A DNA stretch of 64,000 bases from Candidatus Pelagibacter sp. RS40 (GTDB lineage Bacteria; Pseudomonadota; Alphaproteobacteria; Pelagibacterales; Pelagibacteraceae): contig NZ_CP020778.1 of the NCBI RefSeq assembly GCF_002101295.1, positions 248,001 through 312,000 on the forward strand, given 5' to 3'. Below are positions 44,591-53,473 of the stretch, piece by piece. Positions within the stretch are counted from its first letter, which is position 1. Each line of letters starts with the position of its first letter. The notes under the pieces are model-generated. The model had not been told where the DNA came from and did not search any database. It saw nothing but the letters and a program-made list of their open reading frames with translations. The position numbers and the translations under genes are program-made.

Positions 44591-45712
44591 CTAATTTTTT
44601 TTAGTAGGAACTTCTTCTTTTGTTTCTGCCTCTACTTTATCGTCGTTCAAAGGATTGCCTTCGATTTTCTTTGAAATAACACCAGCTTTTTCTCTAATTG
44701 CCATTTCAATTTCAGCAGCAGCTGTTGGATTTTGTTCAAGATAAACTTTTGCGTTTTCTCTACCTTGACCAATCTTTTCACCTTTGTAAGCGTACCAGGC
44801 GCCAGACTTCTCAACGATATCTGCCTTGGCACCTAGATCGATTAGTTCCCCTACTTTACTAATTCCTTTTCCATACATCAAATCAAACTCAACAACTTTA
44901 AAAGGTGGTGCAACTTTATTCTTAACCACTTTAACTCTTGTTGTATTTCCAATGATATTATCTTTATCTTTGATAGCTCCAATTCTTCTAATATCCATTC
45001 TAACTGATGAATAGAATTTTAAAGAATTACCACCTGATGTAGTTTCTGGGCTTCCAAACATAACACCTATTTTCATTCTAATTTGGTTAATAAATATAAC
45101 CATTGTGTTAGTTCTAGAAATTGAACCAGTTAATTTTCTCAATGCTTGAGACATTAATCTTGCTTGAAGACCAACATGAGTATCACCCATATCTCCTTCT
45201 ATTTCTGCTCTTGGAGTTAATGCTGCAACAGAGTCGACAACAAGAACTGACATTGAGCCAGATTTAATTAATGTGTCAGTAATTTCTAAAGCTTGTTCGC
45301 CAGTATCAGGTTGAGAAATTAATAATTCCTCTGTGTTTACACCTAGTTTCTTTGCATAAACTGGGTCTAGTGCATGCTCTGCATCTACAAATCCACAAAT
45401 ACCACCAGCTTTTTGTGCTTCAGCAACTACTTGTAATGCTAATGTTGTTTTTCCAGAAGACTCTGGTCCATAAATTTCAATAATTCTTCCTTTTGGAAGT
45501 CCACCAATTCCAAGTGCAAGATCTAAGCTTAAAGACCCTGTTGAAATTGACTCAACATCCATAGCTTTTTGTTCGCCAAGTCTCATTACAGAACCTTTTC
45601 CGAAGTTATCTGTAATTTGGCTAATTGCTGCGTCTAATGCTTTATTTTTCTCTTTATTTTCCAATTCTTTATCTTTTGTGGATTTCACCACTTTTAGGTT
45701 ATTTTTCGTCAT
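44591..45712 (-). CDS. recA: Recombinase RecA
   Basis: The 373-residue RecA has Walker [10 protein letters not shown], the [13 protein letters not shown] segment, loop L1 [17 protein letters not shown] and [20 protein letters not shown]. The C-terminus is acidic and lysine-rich, ending KEEVPTKKN. RecA forms filaments on single-stranded DNA for recombination and triggers LexA and UmuD self-cleavage. The upstream region holds a promoter with an SOS-like box (see 45759-45786). Confidence 0.98.
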   Translation of the reverse strand: MTKNNLKVVKSTKDKELENKEKNKALDAAISQITDNFGKGSVMRLGEQKAMDVESISTGSLSLDLALGIGGLPKGRIIEIYGPESSGKTTLALQVVAEAQKAGGICGFVDAEHALDPVYAKKLGVNTEELLISQPDTGEQALEITDTLIKSGSMSVLVVDSVAALTPRAEIEGDMGDTHVGLQARLMSQALRKLTGSISRTNTMVIFINQIRMKIGVMFGSPETTSGGNSLKFYSSVRMDIRRIGAIKDKDNIIGNTTRVKVVKNKVAPPFKVVEFDLMYGKGISKVGELIDLGAKADIVEKSGAWYAYKGEKIGQGRENAKVYLEQNPTAAAEIEMAIREKAGVISKKIEGNPLNDDKVEAETKEEVPTKKN

Positions 45713-45758
45713 TTTTTGCCTCTTTTTTTACGTTTTTTAACAGTCGAATCATGAAATA

Positions 45759-45786
45759 AATGTACACATTTTGTTCTCATTCGCAA
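45759..45786 (-). promoter_or_regulatory. Putative recA promoter with SOS box
   Basis: On the minus strand TTGCGA (45786-45781) and TACATT (45764-45759) are 16 bases apart and fit a sigma-70 promoter. Between and overlapping them is GAAC-N7-GTAC (45776-45762), one mismatch from the GAAC-N7-GAAC form of the alphaproteobacterial LexA box. It shares GAACAAAATnnGnACATT with the umuD site at 49421. Placement over the promoter would allow repression. Confidence 0.6.
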
Positions 45787-45817
45787 TATATAAATTATAA
45801 TTCTTTAAAAAGGCTGA

Positions 45818-47110
45818 TTATTTAAGGTTTAAATACTCTTTGTTTAAAAGCCCTGCAGCTTTAAGAAGGCTATATTGAGATAGAAGATAATTTCTCTCTG
45901 AGTTAGCTAAAGATATTTGGGCAGATAGAAGTAGCGAATTAGACTGGATTACATCTAATGTTGTTCTAGAGCCTCTCTCATATTCAGCAGAGATACCTTC
46001 AAATGCTATATTAGCTGCTCTTACTTGTGCTCGAACAGAATTTAAAAATCCTTTAGAGGCCTCTAGACTTGACCATGCACTTGCAACATTCGTTTCATTA
46101 GTTTTAATTGTGTCTTCTAGTAATAATCTTTTTCTATAATTTAAATTTGAATCTTTTTTAACTTTAGAACGTTTTTTTCCACCTGAATAAAACGGCCAAT
46201 TAACAGTTGCTTTTAAAACGTCCTTTTCTCTTTCATCATAAGTAGTACTAAGATCATAATTATAAGATCTCTCTAAAGATAAACTTGCTGTTGGACTTAA
46301 ATCTGATTTTGAAATTTCTATATCTTTTTCTGATTGAATTAATTCTAGCTCTGCAATTTTTATATCTGGATTATTTTCTTTAGAAAGTGAAACTGCTTTT
46401 GATAAATTTTCAGGAATTTTAACAATTGAATTTGAAGATTTTTTTAATTTACTTGGGTCATCAATATTTCCAATAATATTTTCATAGTTTAGTTTACTGA
46501 TTAAAAGATCGCTTTTTGATTGTGTGAATTGTGCTTGAGCTCCTGCTAATGAAGATTCTGACTGTGATAAATCCGTAATTGTAATTTGTCCTCTATCCAG
46601 TCTTACTTTGTCAGTTTCTACTTGTCTTATAAGTAAATTTAAATTTCTTCTATTAATATTAAGTTTTTCCCTTGCAAGAATTAATCCAGTAAATGCATCT
46701 ATAGCACTATATAAAATATCTTGTTCTTTTTTAACCAGTCTTGCTTTTGCAAGTTCAAGTCCAATAATATTTTTCTGATGAGTAAAATCCCTTCCTTGAT
46801 CGAACAATTTTTGTTCCAATTTAATTGAGGAACTAAGTGGGTTTACATCATCAATACTTGTATCTGTTCCACCTTGAGTTGTTAACTCATTTGTATTTTC
46901 AAAACTTTTTGATCCACTTAAAGAAAGTGAAGGCATATAATCTGCCTTAGATATATTAATATCTTCTTCAGCAGCATTTATATTTTCTCTTTCGGCATTT
47001 AGTTGTGTATTATTTTTATAAGTATCATTTAGAGCCTGATATAAACTTATAGCATTTCCATTATTAAAAAATAAAGTAGATAATAAAAATGATAGAATAA
47101 TTTTTTTCAT
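45818..47110 (-). CDS. TolC-family outer membrane efflux protein
   Basis: This 430-residue protein has an N-terminal signal (KKIILSFLLSTLFFNNGNA) followed by the repeated helical pattern of outer membrane efflux proteins. Examples are LYQALNDTYKNNTQLNAERENINAAEEDI and, in the second half, NPDIKIAELELIQSEKDIEIS with YERGSRTTLDVIQSNSLLLSAQ near the C-terminus, the most conserved TolC block. It forms the outer channel for type I secretion or RND efflux. No inner-membrane partners are here. It abuts the glycerate-kinase-like gene. Confidence 0.9.
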   Translation of the reverse strand: MKKIILSFLLSTLFFNNGNAISLYQALNDTYKNNTQLNAERENINAAEEDINISKADYMPSLSLSGSKSFENTNELTTQGGTDTSIDDVNPLSSSIKLEQKLFDQGRDFTHQKNIIGLELAKARLVKKEQDILYSAIDAFTGLILAREKLNINRRNLNLLIRQVETDKVRLDRGQITITDLSQSESSLAGAQAQFTQSKSDLLISKLNYENIIGNIDDPSKLKKSSNSIVKIPENLSKAVSLSKENNPDIKIAELELIQSEKDIEISKSDLSPTASLSLERSYNYDLSTTYDEREKDVLKATVNWPFYSGGKKRSKVKKDSNLNYRKRLLLEDTIKTNETNVASAWSSLEASKGFLNSVRAQVRAANIAFEGISAEYERGSRTTLDVIQSNSLLLSAQISLANSERNYLLSQYSLLKAAGLLNKEYLNLK

Positions 47111-48040
47111 TTATTTTTTGTATATTGCAGATTTTATTTGATGATCACTATTTAAATTAAAAATGATTGATGCATATTTTGGAGCAAATTTAAACATATT
47201 TTGGGTTACTCTTTGATAAGTTTGCATAAAACTTAGCACATCCTCTTTTGTCATAATTTTATTTTTAGTTTTCTTACTCTTATTCTTTAACCATAATTTT
47301 TTTTCTTGGATCAGTCTCCATTTTTGAAGCAAGGAAAAACTTTGAGCTTTTAAATATATTAAACAATCCAATTGGTCATATAATTTTTTATATTTTGATT
47401 TCAATTCATTATTTACATATTTTCTCCATATCAACTTGGTATCTTTTGATTTTTCCATAGAATTTATACTTTTTTTTAAGGTACTATTTTTCTCTGCTTT
47501 CGCACCAACGCACCAACCCTCAAATATAATTACATCTGGTCTTTTTTTTAAAGTGTACCATTGATTTTTTTTACATCTGTCATCAATGGCTTTATTGAAT
47601 TTTGGTAACTTAAAAGGCTTAAAATTTCTACTTTTTGATTTTTTAAAAAAATCTAACATAATATTTATATCATGGGTGCCTGGAACACCTCTTGTCATCA
47701 ATAAAGGATGAATTTTTTTTGAAAGGTTTAATCTTTCTTTTCTTGTTTTATAAAAATCATCGATTGAGATCTTAAAGACATTCAATTTAAAGTATTTTTT
47801 TAATATTATTTCTAATATTGAACTTGTTGTTGTTTTGCCAGTTCCTTGGCCGCCTACTAACCCTAAAAAAAAAGGATGTTTGCTTTTAGATTTTGATGAT
47901 ATCCAAAAACAAGCAGGAATTAAAAAAGATTTTAACATCTTTTCTTTTCCTTTAAATTTTTCTTTCGATGTTTCTTGAGATTTTATAAATTTAAAACAAT
48001 CAATTTTTACCTTATCAAAACATTCACTTGCAGTGTTCAT
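47111..48040 (-). CDS. D-glycerate 3-kinase-like P-loop kinase
   Basis: The 309-residue protein has Walker A GLVGGQGTGKTTTSS near residues 70-84. KISIDDFYKTRKERLNLSKKI and LLMTRGVPGTHDI match the plant/yeast-type glycerate kinase (GLYK, YggC relatives), and FEGWCVGAKA is the typical later block. The enzyme phosphorylates D-glycerate to 3-phosphoglycerate, feeding lower glycolysis or serine synthesis. It sits between a TolC homologue and GFA genes with very small gaps. A different sugar-acid kinase of the same fold is the main alternative. Confidence 0.8.
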   Translation of the reverse strand: MNTASECFDKVKIDCFKFIKSQETSKEKFKGKEKMLKSFLIPACFWISSKSKSKHPFFLGLVGGQGTGKTTTSSILEIILKKYFKLNVFKISIDDFYKTRKERLNLSKKIHPLLMTRGVPGTHDINIMLDFFKKSKSRNFKPFKLPKFNKAIDDRCKKNQWYTLKKRPDVIIFEGWCVGAKAEKNSTLKKSINSMEKSKDTKLIWRKYVNNELKSKYKKLYDQLDCLIYLKAQSFSLLQKWRLIQEKKLWLKNKSKKTKNKIMTKEDVLSFMQTYQRVTQNMFKFAPKYASIIFNLNSDHQIKSAIYKK

Positions 48041-48045
48041 TGAAT

Positions 48046-48414
48046 TTATTTTTTTTGGTCCATTGGATGATTTTGACCATCATTCAAACCGACATTTTCT
48101 AATTTAAACTGATCAATATCATCGATGCATCCCACATTTAATCCAAATGTATCTGGTCTACTTCTCATTTTATGATGTGTATAAATTCCACATTCTGAGC
48201 AAAAATAATGCTCTGCTACTTTGGTGTGATATTGGTAAAGTTTAAGTTTATCTTCACCTTTCTTAATTTTTACGTCTGTAATAGGAGCAAAGGTCATTAT
48301 ATATCCCTTTTTTTTACACAGTGTACAATTACATCTTAAAAATTTATTAAGTGCTCCTTCAGATTCTTTAATTTCAAGTTCAACCTCACCACAATGACAT
48401 ATTAATTTTTTCAT
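48046..48414 (-). CDS. GFA-family (glutathione-dependent formaldehyde-activating type) protein, copy 3
   Basis: At 122 residues it has the GFA zinc-binding cysteines: ICHCGEVEL, CNCTLCKKKG and HYFCSECGIYTHH. It closely resembles the gene immediately upstream, with shared RCNC, FCSECGI, GCIDDID and NDGQNH blocks, so the two are tandem duplicates. The family was named for formaldehyde-glutathione condensation but catalytic proof is limited, and many members have unknown roles. Zinc binding is probable. Confidence 0.85.
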   Translation of the reverse strand: MKKLICHCGEVELEIKESEGALNKFLRCNCTLCKKKGYIMTFAPITDVKIKKGEDKLKLYQYHTKVAEHYFCSECGIYTHHKMRSRPDTFGLNVGCIDDIDQFKLENVGLNDGQNHPMDQKK

Positions 48415-48415
48415 T

Positions 48416-48793
48416 TTATTTCCTATCCTTTATATGATTTTGACCGTCATTAATAAATGTTTTAAATTTAAATAATTCATTCACATCTATATCGTCTATA
48501 CAACCCATATTTATACCATAAGTATTAGGATCACTTCTTCTTTGATTATGTGTTTGAATTCCACATTCTGAGCAAAAATGGTGCTTAGCAACTTTAGTAT
48601 TGAATTGATAAACTTTAATTTTATTCTCTCCTTTAATAACTTTTAAATCTTTTTTTTCAATCGTAGCAACCATAGTTCCTTTTCTTTTACACATTGAACA
48701 ATTGCATCTTTTAAGTTTATCAATGTCATCATTAAGATTGACCTGTATTTCTACTGCTCCACAATGACATGTTAATTTTTTTAAAGACAACAT
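48416..48793 (-). CDS. GFA-family protein, copy 2
   Basis: At 125 residues, it shares most positions with copy 3 one base downstream. It has TCHCGAVEIQV, RCNCSMCKRKG, HHFCSECGIQTHN and GINMGCIDDID. Zinc ligands are intact in both, so neither is decaying. The pairing suggests recent tandem duplication with maintained function. Whether they act on formaldehyde adducts, as the family name implies, is not shown by sequence. Confidence 0.85.
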   Translation of the reverse strand: MLSLKKLTCHCGAVEIQVNLNDDIDKLKRCNCSMCKRKGTMVATIEKKDLKVIKGENKIKVYQFNTKVAKHHFCSECGIQTHNQRRSDPNTYGINMGCIDDIDVNELFKFKTFINDGQNHIKDRK

Positions 48794-48798
48794 TTTTA

Positions 48799-49272
48799 TT
48801 AATTCATTTTTTCATTTAATCTTTTTAAACTTTCCTCAGACCAAGTTTTATCCCTGTCATATATTTCATCATGACAAATATTTTTATTAACTATATCAAT
48901 CCAAGGGTCTTTGTCCTTAACAAAAATATGTGCATCAGGAGTAATGGGGTTTTCTAAAGTAGCTGTTCTAACAGCAATCCTTCCACCCTTACCAGATGAA
49001 ATATTGTATTGACAGTAAACATAAACACCACAAATTACACAAAAGTAAGCTCTCATTCCTTTACCACTCCCTGTAGGCAGTTCCGTAGATGAAACATTGC
49101 CATCAACACTAAAGTCATCTTCAAATACCATTGTGTGAATTACAAATGATGATCCTGTTGATTTTTTACAATCTTTACAGTGACAAGCTTGCGTTATGAG
49201 AGGTTTATCTTTGATTTGATATGTTACTTTCCCACAACCACAACTGCCTTTTAATGTTTTAAAACTTTCCAT
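48799..49272 (-). CDS. GFA-family protein, copy 1 (more distant)
   Basis: This 157-residue member is more distant from copies 2 and 3. It has GSCGCGKVTYQI, ACHCKDCKKSTGSSFVIH and AYFCVICGVYVYC, so all cysteine pairs of the GFA fold remain, with a longer central loop and a C-terminal WIDIVNKNICHDEIYDRDKTW. It begins the three-gene leftward run. Its upstream region, shared with the divergent umuDC, contains a perfect 11-base direct repeat at 49343-49364. Confidence 0.85.
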   Translation of the reverse strand: MESFKTLKGSCGCGKVTYQIKDKPLITQACHCKDCKKSTGSSFVIHTMVFEDDFSVDGNVSSTELPTGSGKGMRAYFCVICGVYVYCQYNISSGKGGRIAVRTATLENPITPDAHIFVKDKDPWIDIVNKNICHDEIYDRDKTWSEESLKRLNEKMN

Positions 49273-49342
49273 TTTGTTTTTAATAAACTACTTGTTGTTA
49301 AAGTTTTCCACAACCATACAAAATCTAGTTTGAATGTTCTCG

Positions 49343-49366
49343 TTTTGATTCACTTTTGATTCACTT
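49343..49366. repeat. Tandem 11-base direct repeat between GFA and umuD genes
   Basis: TTTTGATTCAC occurs twice head to tail at 49343-49353 and 49354-49364, followed by TT. The period of 11 bases is close to one DNA helical turn, so a regulator could bind both copies on one face. It lies 71 bases from the GFA start and 74 from the umuD start. Confidence 0.6.
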
Positions 49367-49388
49367 ACAGACTCAAAATACAACCTAT

Positions 49389-49435
49389 TTGACACTATTC
49401 TGAAACTTATGTATTAATTAGAACAAAATAAGAAC
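49389..49435 (+). promoter_or_regulatory. umuDC promoter with LexA (SOS) box
   Basis: TTGACA (49389-49394) and TATTAA (49412-49417) are 17 bases apart, the best sigma-70-type promoter I found in the window. Immediately downstream is GAAC-AAAATAA-GAAC (49421-49435), an exact match to the GAAC-N7-GAAC LexA box of alphaproteobacteria (GTTC-N7-GTTC on the other strand). It covers the expected transcription start and ends four bases before ATG, so LexA bound here would block initiation. Confidence 0.88.
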
Positions 49436-49439
49436 ATTT

Positions 49440-49835
49440 ATGAAGCTAACTGTACCCTACTATTTACATAAGGCTGGCGCGGGTTTTCCATCGCCTGCAA
49501 CAGACTATATCGAGGAAGATATCGATTTAAATGTGCATTTGATCAAAAATGTTCCAGCAACTTTCATCATTAGAGTTCAGGGAAAATCTATGGTGGACGT
49601 TGGGATAAACGATGGAGATTTATTAGTTGTTGATAAAAGCTTAACACCAAAAAACTTTTCAACTGTTATTGCAAATGTTCATGACGAACTTGTTGTTAAA
49701 ACTTTAGTTCAAGAGAGAGATAAAAAATTTCTAACATCTGGATCTAAAGAATTTACGGACAGAATTTTAATTAATGAAGAACAAGATGTTTTTATATGGG
49801 GAGTAGTAACTTATGTCATCCACTCAGTATTCTAA
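49440..49835 (+). CDS. umuD: UmuD-like S24 peptidase, polymerase V subunit
   Basis: This 131-residue protein matches UmuD. It has AGFPSPATDYIEEDIDLN at the cleavage region, Ser50 in VQGKSMVD, and Lys87 in ELVVKTL, the Ser-Lys dyad. Cleavage would be between Ala14 and Gly15, where E. coli UmuD has Cys24-Gly25, so the N-terminal arm is about ten residues shorter. RecA filaments stimulate this cleavage to give the active form. There is no DNA-binding domain, so it is not LexA. It overlaps umuC by 23 bases. Confidence 0.93.
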   Translation: MKLTVPYYLHKAGAGFPSPATDYIEEDIDLNVHLIKNVPATFIIRVQGKSMVDVGINDGDLLVVDKSLTPKNFSTVIANVHDELVVKTLVQERDKKFLTSGSKEFTDRILINEEQDVFIWGVVTYVIHSVF

Positions 49836-51090
49836 AAAAATAGCATTAGTTGATTGTAATTCTTTCTATGTATCTTGTGAAAGATTATTTAATCCAAGAA
49901 TTAGAAAAAAACCTGTTGTTGTTTTATCCAACAATGATGGTTGTATTATTTCAAGATCTAACGAAGCAAAAGCTTTAGGGATTAAAATGGGTGAACCTTA
50001 TTTTAAAGCAAGAGATATTATTTTGAAAAATAAAGTAGAAGTATTTTCATCAAATTATTCATTATACGGAGATTTATCTAGAAGGGTAATGAGAACCCTT
50101 AAAAGGTTTAATTCTGATATTGAAGTTTATTCAATTGATGAGGCATTCATGGATTTATCAAATTATACAGATACAGAGGTTGAAAGTGTAGGAAGAGAAA
50201 TCAGACAAACAGTTTTAAAATGGACTGGAATTCCAACCAGTATTGGAATTGCTAAAACAAAAACCTTGAGTAAAGTTGCAAATCATATTGCAAAAAAAAA
50301 ACAGTCAGGTGTTACAAGCTTAATAGGTATTGAAAATCTAGATCCAATCTTAGAGAAAGTTGAAATTAATGATGTTTGGGGTGTTGGTAGACAACTCACA
50401 AAATTTTATCAAAAAAATGGAATTTACAATGCAAAACAACTCAAAAATAAATCAAATACATGGATAAAAAAAAGCTCAAATGTTTTAAGCTCAAGAACTG
50501 CAATGGAGCTTAGAGGAGTTCCCTGTATTGATATTGAGATTACTCAAACTAAAAGAAAAAGTTGTGTTGTATCAAGATCTTTTGGAAAAAGAATTGAGAC
50601 TTTTCAAGAATTAAAAGAAGCTGTTGCAAATTATTGTTTAAACGCATCTGAAAAAATTAGATCAGAGTCTTTAGTTGCAAAAGCAATTACAGTATTTGTT
50701 AGAACTAGTCCTTTTCAAAGAAACTTTGGATATTATTCAAACTCAAAGACGGTTGATTTCCCAATTGCAACAAACAATAGTATTGAAACAGTTAAAACTG
50801 CTGTTGCAAGCTTAGAAAGTATATTTAAAAACGGTTATCGTTATCAAAAAGCAGGTGTAATGCTTACAGGATTGTCAAATGCAGATGGTAAGAAGAATTT
50901 GTTCTCATCTGAAAAGGATGAAAAGATTAATAGTTTAATGCGATCTATGGATAATACAAATTATAGATATGGTAGAGCAACTCTAAGTCTTGCAAGTGCT
51001 GGTGTTCATAAAAAATGGAATATGAGAAGACAATATTCTTCTAAAATAGATACTGCTGATTTTTATTCCTTACCAAAAATAAGGATATAA
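49813..51090 (+). CDS. umuC: UmuC, Y-family DNA polymerase V subunit
   Basis: This 425-residue polymerase has palm motif ALVDCNSFYVSCERLF, NNDGCIISRS, YSIDEAFMDLS with the catalytic acidic pair, and TSIGIAKTKTLSKVANHIAK. The finger and little-finger regions follow, with VWGVGRQL. It performs translesion synthesis with UmuD' after DNA damage. Overlap with umuD implies coupled translation under the SOS promoter. Length matches UmuC rather than DinB. Confidence 0.95.
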   Translation: MSSTQYSKKIALVDCNSFYVSCERLFNPRIRKKPVVVLSNNDGCIISRSNEAKALGIKMGEPYFKARDIILKNKVEVFSSNYSLYGDLSRRVMRTLKRFNSDIEVYSIDEAFMDLSNYTDTEVESVGREIRQTVLKWTGIPTSIGIAKTKTLSKVANHIAKKKQSGVTSLIGIENLDPILEKVEINDVWGVGRQLTKFYQKNGIYNAKQLKNKSNTWIKKSSNVLSSRTAMELRGVPCIDIEITQTKRKSCVVSRSFGKRIETFQELKEAVANYCLNASEKIRSESLVAKAITVFVRTSPFQRNFGYYSNSKTVDFPIATNNSIETVKTAVASLESIFKNGYRYQKAGVMLTGLSNADGKKNLFSSEKDEKINSLMRSMDNTNYRYGRATLSLASAGVHKKWNMRRQYSSKIDTADFYSLPKIRI

Positions 51091-51133
51091 ATGCTAATGG
51101 CACTATCATATAAAAATTAGGGATAAATATTTT

Positions 51134-52003
51134 TTATTTAGTATCAATATTATCAATATTCGATAGAGCCTGATCAAATTCGTCCATATTTTCTCTTAAA
51201 GCTAAGCTAGAGATTGAATAGATCATAAATAGTAACAGCAAAAGTGGCATTGAGGTTAAAATTGAGGCATTGCTCTTAATTAAAAGTATGTAAACAACAA
51301 TAAATAAGGCAGATCGAATTAAAACTGTTCTTCTGAATACGCTAATTATTGAAAGAGAGTGTTTTATTAAATTAAAAAAACTCATTTTTGATGGTCCAAA
51401 ATATCTTTCACCTCTTATTGAGGGAATTTCTATCAAATCTTTTTCAAGTTTAGTTAATGATCCAGAAAAACTGTTCCAGGTTGCTTTTTCATTTATCATT
51501 TTTTCGACTGTTGATTTTGGAAGACATGTGAAATTTCCAAACTTAATTGACTTTCCAGTAAAAGTGAAAGTAATAAGTTTATGTAATTCGTAACAAATTT
51601 TAAATATTAATTTTTCTGTTCTCTTTACCCTTTTTCCTACTATAGGTTTGTTGGTAAAATTTTTAATTTGGTTTGTGAACTCTATTATTTCTTCAGGTCT
51701 GTCTTCACCATCACCATCCATTGGAATAATATAGTCATATTCTTGTTTCTCATGAATATATTTTAAACCAGTTGCAATGCATCTTGCGTGCCCTCTATTC
51801 TCTTTCATATTAATGATTTTAATATTTTTAAAACTATCTATATTTTCTAAATTTATATTTTGCTGATTACTTGATGCATCATTAATAACTATTGTTGAAA
51901 ACTCTGCTTCAATATCTTTGATACAAAAATTTATTTCTTTAATAAGTTCAGAAACAGACTCCCAATCATTATATATTGGAATTAAAATATAAATTTTTGT
52001 CAT
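51134..52003 (-). CDS. Family 2 glycosyltransferase with C-terminal membrane helices
   Basis: The 289-residue protein has the GT-A start IYILIPIYNDWESVSELIKE, a DxD-type motif in IIPMDGDGEDRPEEI, and a GKRVKR region. The C-terminal 80 residues form two transmembrane helices, as in polyprenyl-phosphate sugar transferases. It overlaps the GT39-like gene by four bases. A likely pairing is transfer of a sugar to a lipid carrier by this enzyme and onward transfer by the membrane partner. Sugar identity is unknown. Confidence 0.82.
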   Translation of the reverse strand: MTKIYILIPIYNDWESVSELIKEINFCIKDIEAEFSTIVINDASSNQQNINLENIDSFKNIKIINMKENRGHARCIATGLKYIHEKQEYDYIIPMDGDGEDRPEEIIEFTNQIKNFTNKPIVGKRVKRTEKLIFKICYELHKLITFTFTGKSIKFGNFTCLPKSTVEKMINEKATWNSFSGSLTKLEKDLIEIPSIRGERYFGPSKMSFFNLIKHSLSIISVFRRTVLIRSALFIVVYILLIKSNASILTSMPLLLLLFMIYSISSLALRENMDEFDQALSNIDNIDTK

Positions 52004-53394
52004 CTATTTTTCACACCGATCATACAAAAACCTTGTTTTTTAATTTTACCAAAATCACCCGGACAAATTTCTTTTAAAATATCTGCATTACCAGTATAAA
52101 TTATACCACCATCCGGATCGAGTTCATGAGTTTTTCCTTTAATTGTTTCATACCAGATAGGTCTTGTGGAAATATGATAAGATAAGTTTCCTGCGTGCCA
52201 TTCATCTCCAACTACATATTTGATTTCATTCACAAAGTTTTTTTCCCATCTTCTCTCTACTAATTCTGCAATTTCTTTACCTGGATAATCCGTCCTTTTA
52301 TTATCTTTTGATAAAGAAACATATCCATATAAAGCTGGAGATAGAAAAAATAGAAATAAAAATGATATTAAAAAAATATTAATCTTTTTAAAATTTATTT
52401 GAGATTGAAAAATATAAATAAACAAAACACCCCAAAATAAATAAAAAGGGGTCATCCACATTGTTCTTATTTTGGATCCTAAAATCAAAGATGAAACTAT
52501 CATTAAAAAAATTGGAATTAAATTTATTGCTAATAAAAAAATAAGCTTCTTATCTTTAAAATTTAGTTTTAATTTAATTTTTTTTACTAAAGTCCATAAT
52601 AAGACAAAAAATGGTATTAAAATCGCTACCTGCTTAACTACAAAAATAATTGGATATTTTAAATGATCCATAAAGCTAGCTTCTTCAACGCCTGTTCTGG
52701 ATAAACCATATTTTATAGTAACATAGTCATTATTAAATAACCAAATTAGGTGCGGAATTAGAATAATTATAAATGCCTCAAAAGTAATCAGGTATTTGAA
52801 ATCAAACTTTCTTTGTTTTTTAATAAATATTAAATAAATAAACAGAAGATCTATTGAAATTAACAGATAAATAAAAAGGTATTTTGAAAGAAATCCAAAA
52901 CCAGCAAACAATCCAACCAAAAGGCAATCAATAAAATTTATTTTATTATTTTTGTATATTTTCCAAGAATAATAAACAGTCAATGACCAAAACGGTAATT
53001 GACAAACATTTACATTAAATTCTGGGGTGGTAAAATTGTAAAAGTAAATCGACTCTATTATTAAAACAGAAAATAAACCTAAAATTTTATTATCAAATAT
53101 TTCAATAGAAAATTTATAAATTATAAAAAAACTTATAATTACAAAAATTTGACTTAAAAAATAATATGTCCAATCTTGTGGACCAAACATTTGATAAAAA
53201 AATTCAAGAAATACTGCAACTAAAGGTGGATGTTTATCAAAACCCCAATCTAAATTACTTCCCCACGCCAAATGTTCAATAGTATCTAATGGGAGATTAT
53301 GATTTGTAAACGTTGGAATGAGTGTCCAAATTATTAGATGAGATGTAATAAATATGTAAAATAAATTATTTAAATTCTTTTTATTTAAAGCCAT
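52000..53394 (-). CDS. PMT/ArnT-type membrane glycosyltransferase (GT39/GT83-like)
   Basis: This 464-residue protein has about ten transmembrane segments. The N-terminal loop reads PLDTIEHLAWGSNLDWGFDKHPPLVA, the acidic plus HPP pattern of lipid-linked-sugar-dependent transferases. The C-terminal soluble part has YVGDEWHAGNLSYH. It probably transfers a sugar from a polyprenyl carrier to an envelope acceptor such as lipid A or protein. It is translated with the family 2 transferase that follows. The HPP triad here is unrelated to the HPP protein at 4640. Confidence 0.8.
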   Translation of the reverse strand: MALNKKNLNNLFYIFITSHLIIWTLIPTFTNHNLPLDTIEHLAWGSNLDWGFDKHPPLVAVFLEFFYQMFGPQDWTYYFLSQIFVIISFFIIYKFSIEIFDNKILGLFSVLIIESIYFYNFTTPEFNVNVCQLPFWSLTVYYSWKIYKNNKINFIDCLLVGLFAGFGFLSKYLFIYLLISIDLLFIYLIFIKKQRKFDFKYLITFEAFIIILIPHLIWLFNNDYVTIKYGLSRTGVEEASFMDHLKYPIIFVVKQVAILIPFFVLLWTLVKKIKLKLNFKDKKLIFLLAINLIPIFLMIVSSLILGSKIRTMWMTPFYLFWGVLFIYIFQSQINFKKINIFLISFLFLFFLSPALYGYVSLSKDNKRTDYPGKEIAELVERRWEKNFVNEIKYVVGDEWHAGNLSYHISTRPIWYETIKGKTHELDPDGGIIYTGNADILKEICPGDFGKIKKQGFCMIGVKNR

Positions 53395-53473
53395 TTTTTA
53401 CAATCTATACAATTAAACCTTCCTTGACACCCCAATATTCATGAATATATTCACGAAATTCAAAAAACTAAGT

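Noticed and set aside
49304..49312. DnaA-box-like TTTTCCACA upstream of the GFA genes
   Set aside because: A single imperfect site in AT-rich DNA with no cluster or neighbouring origin genes.
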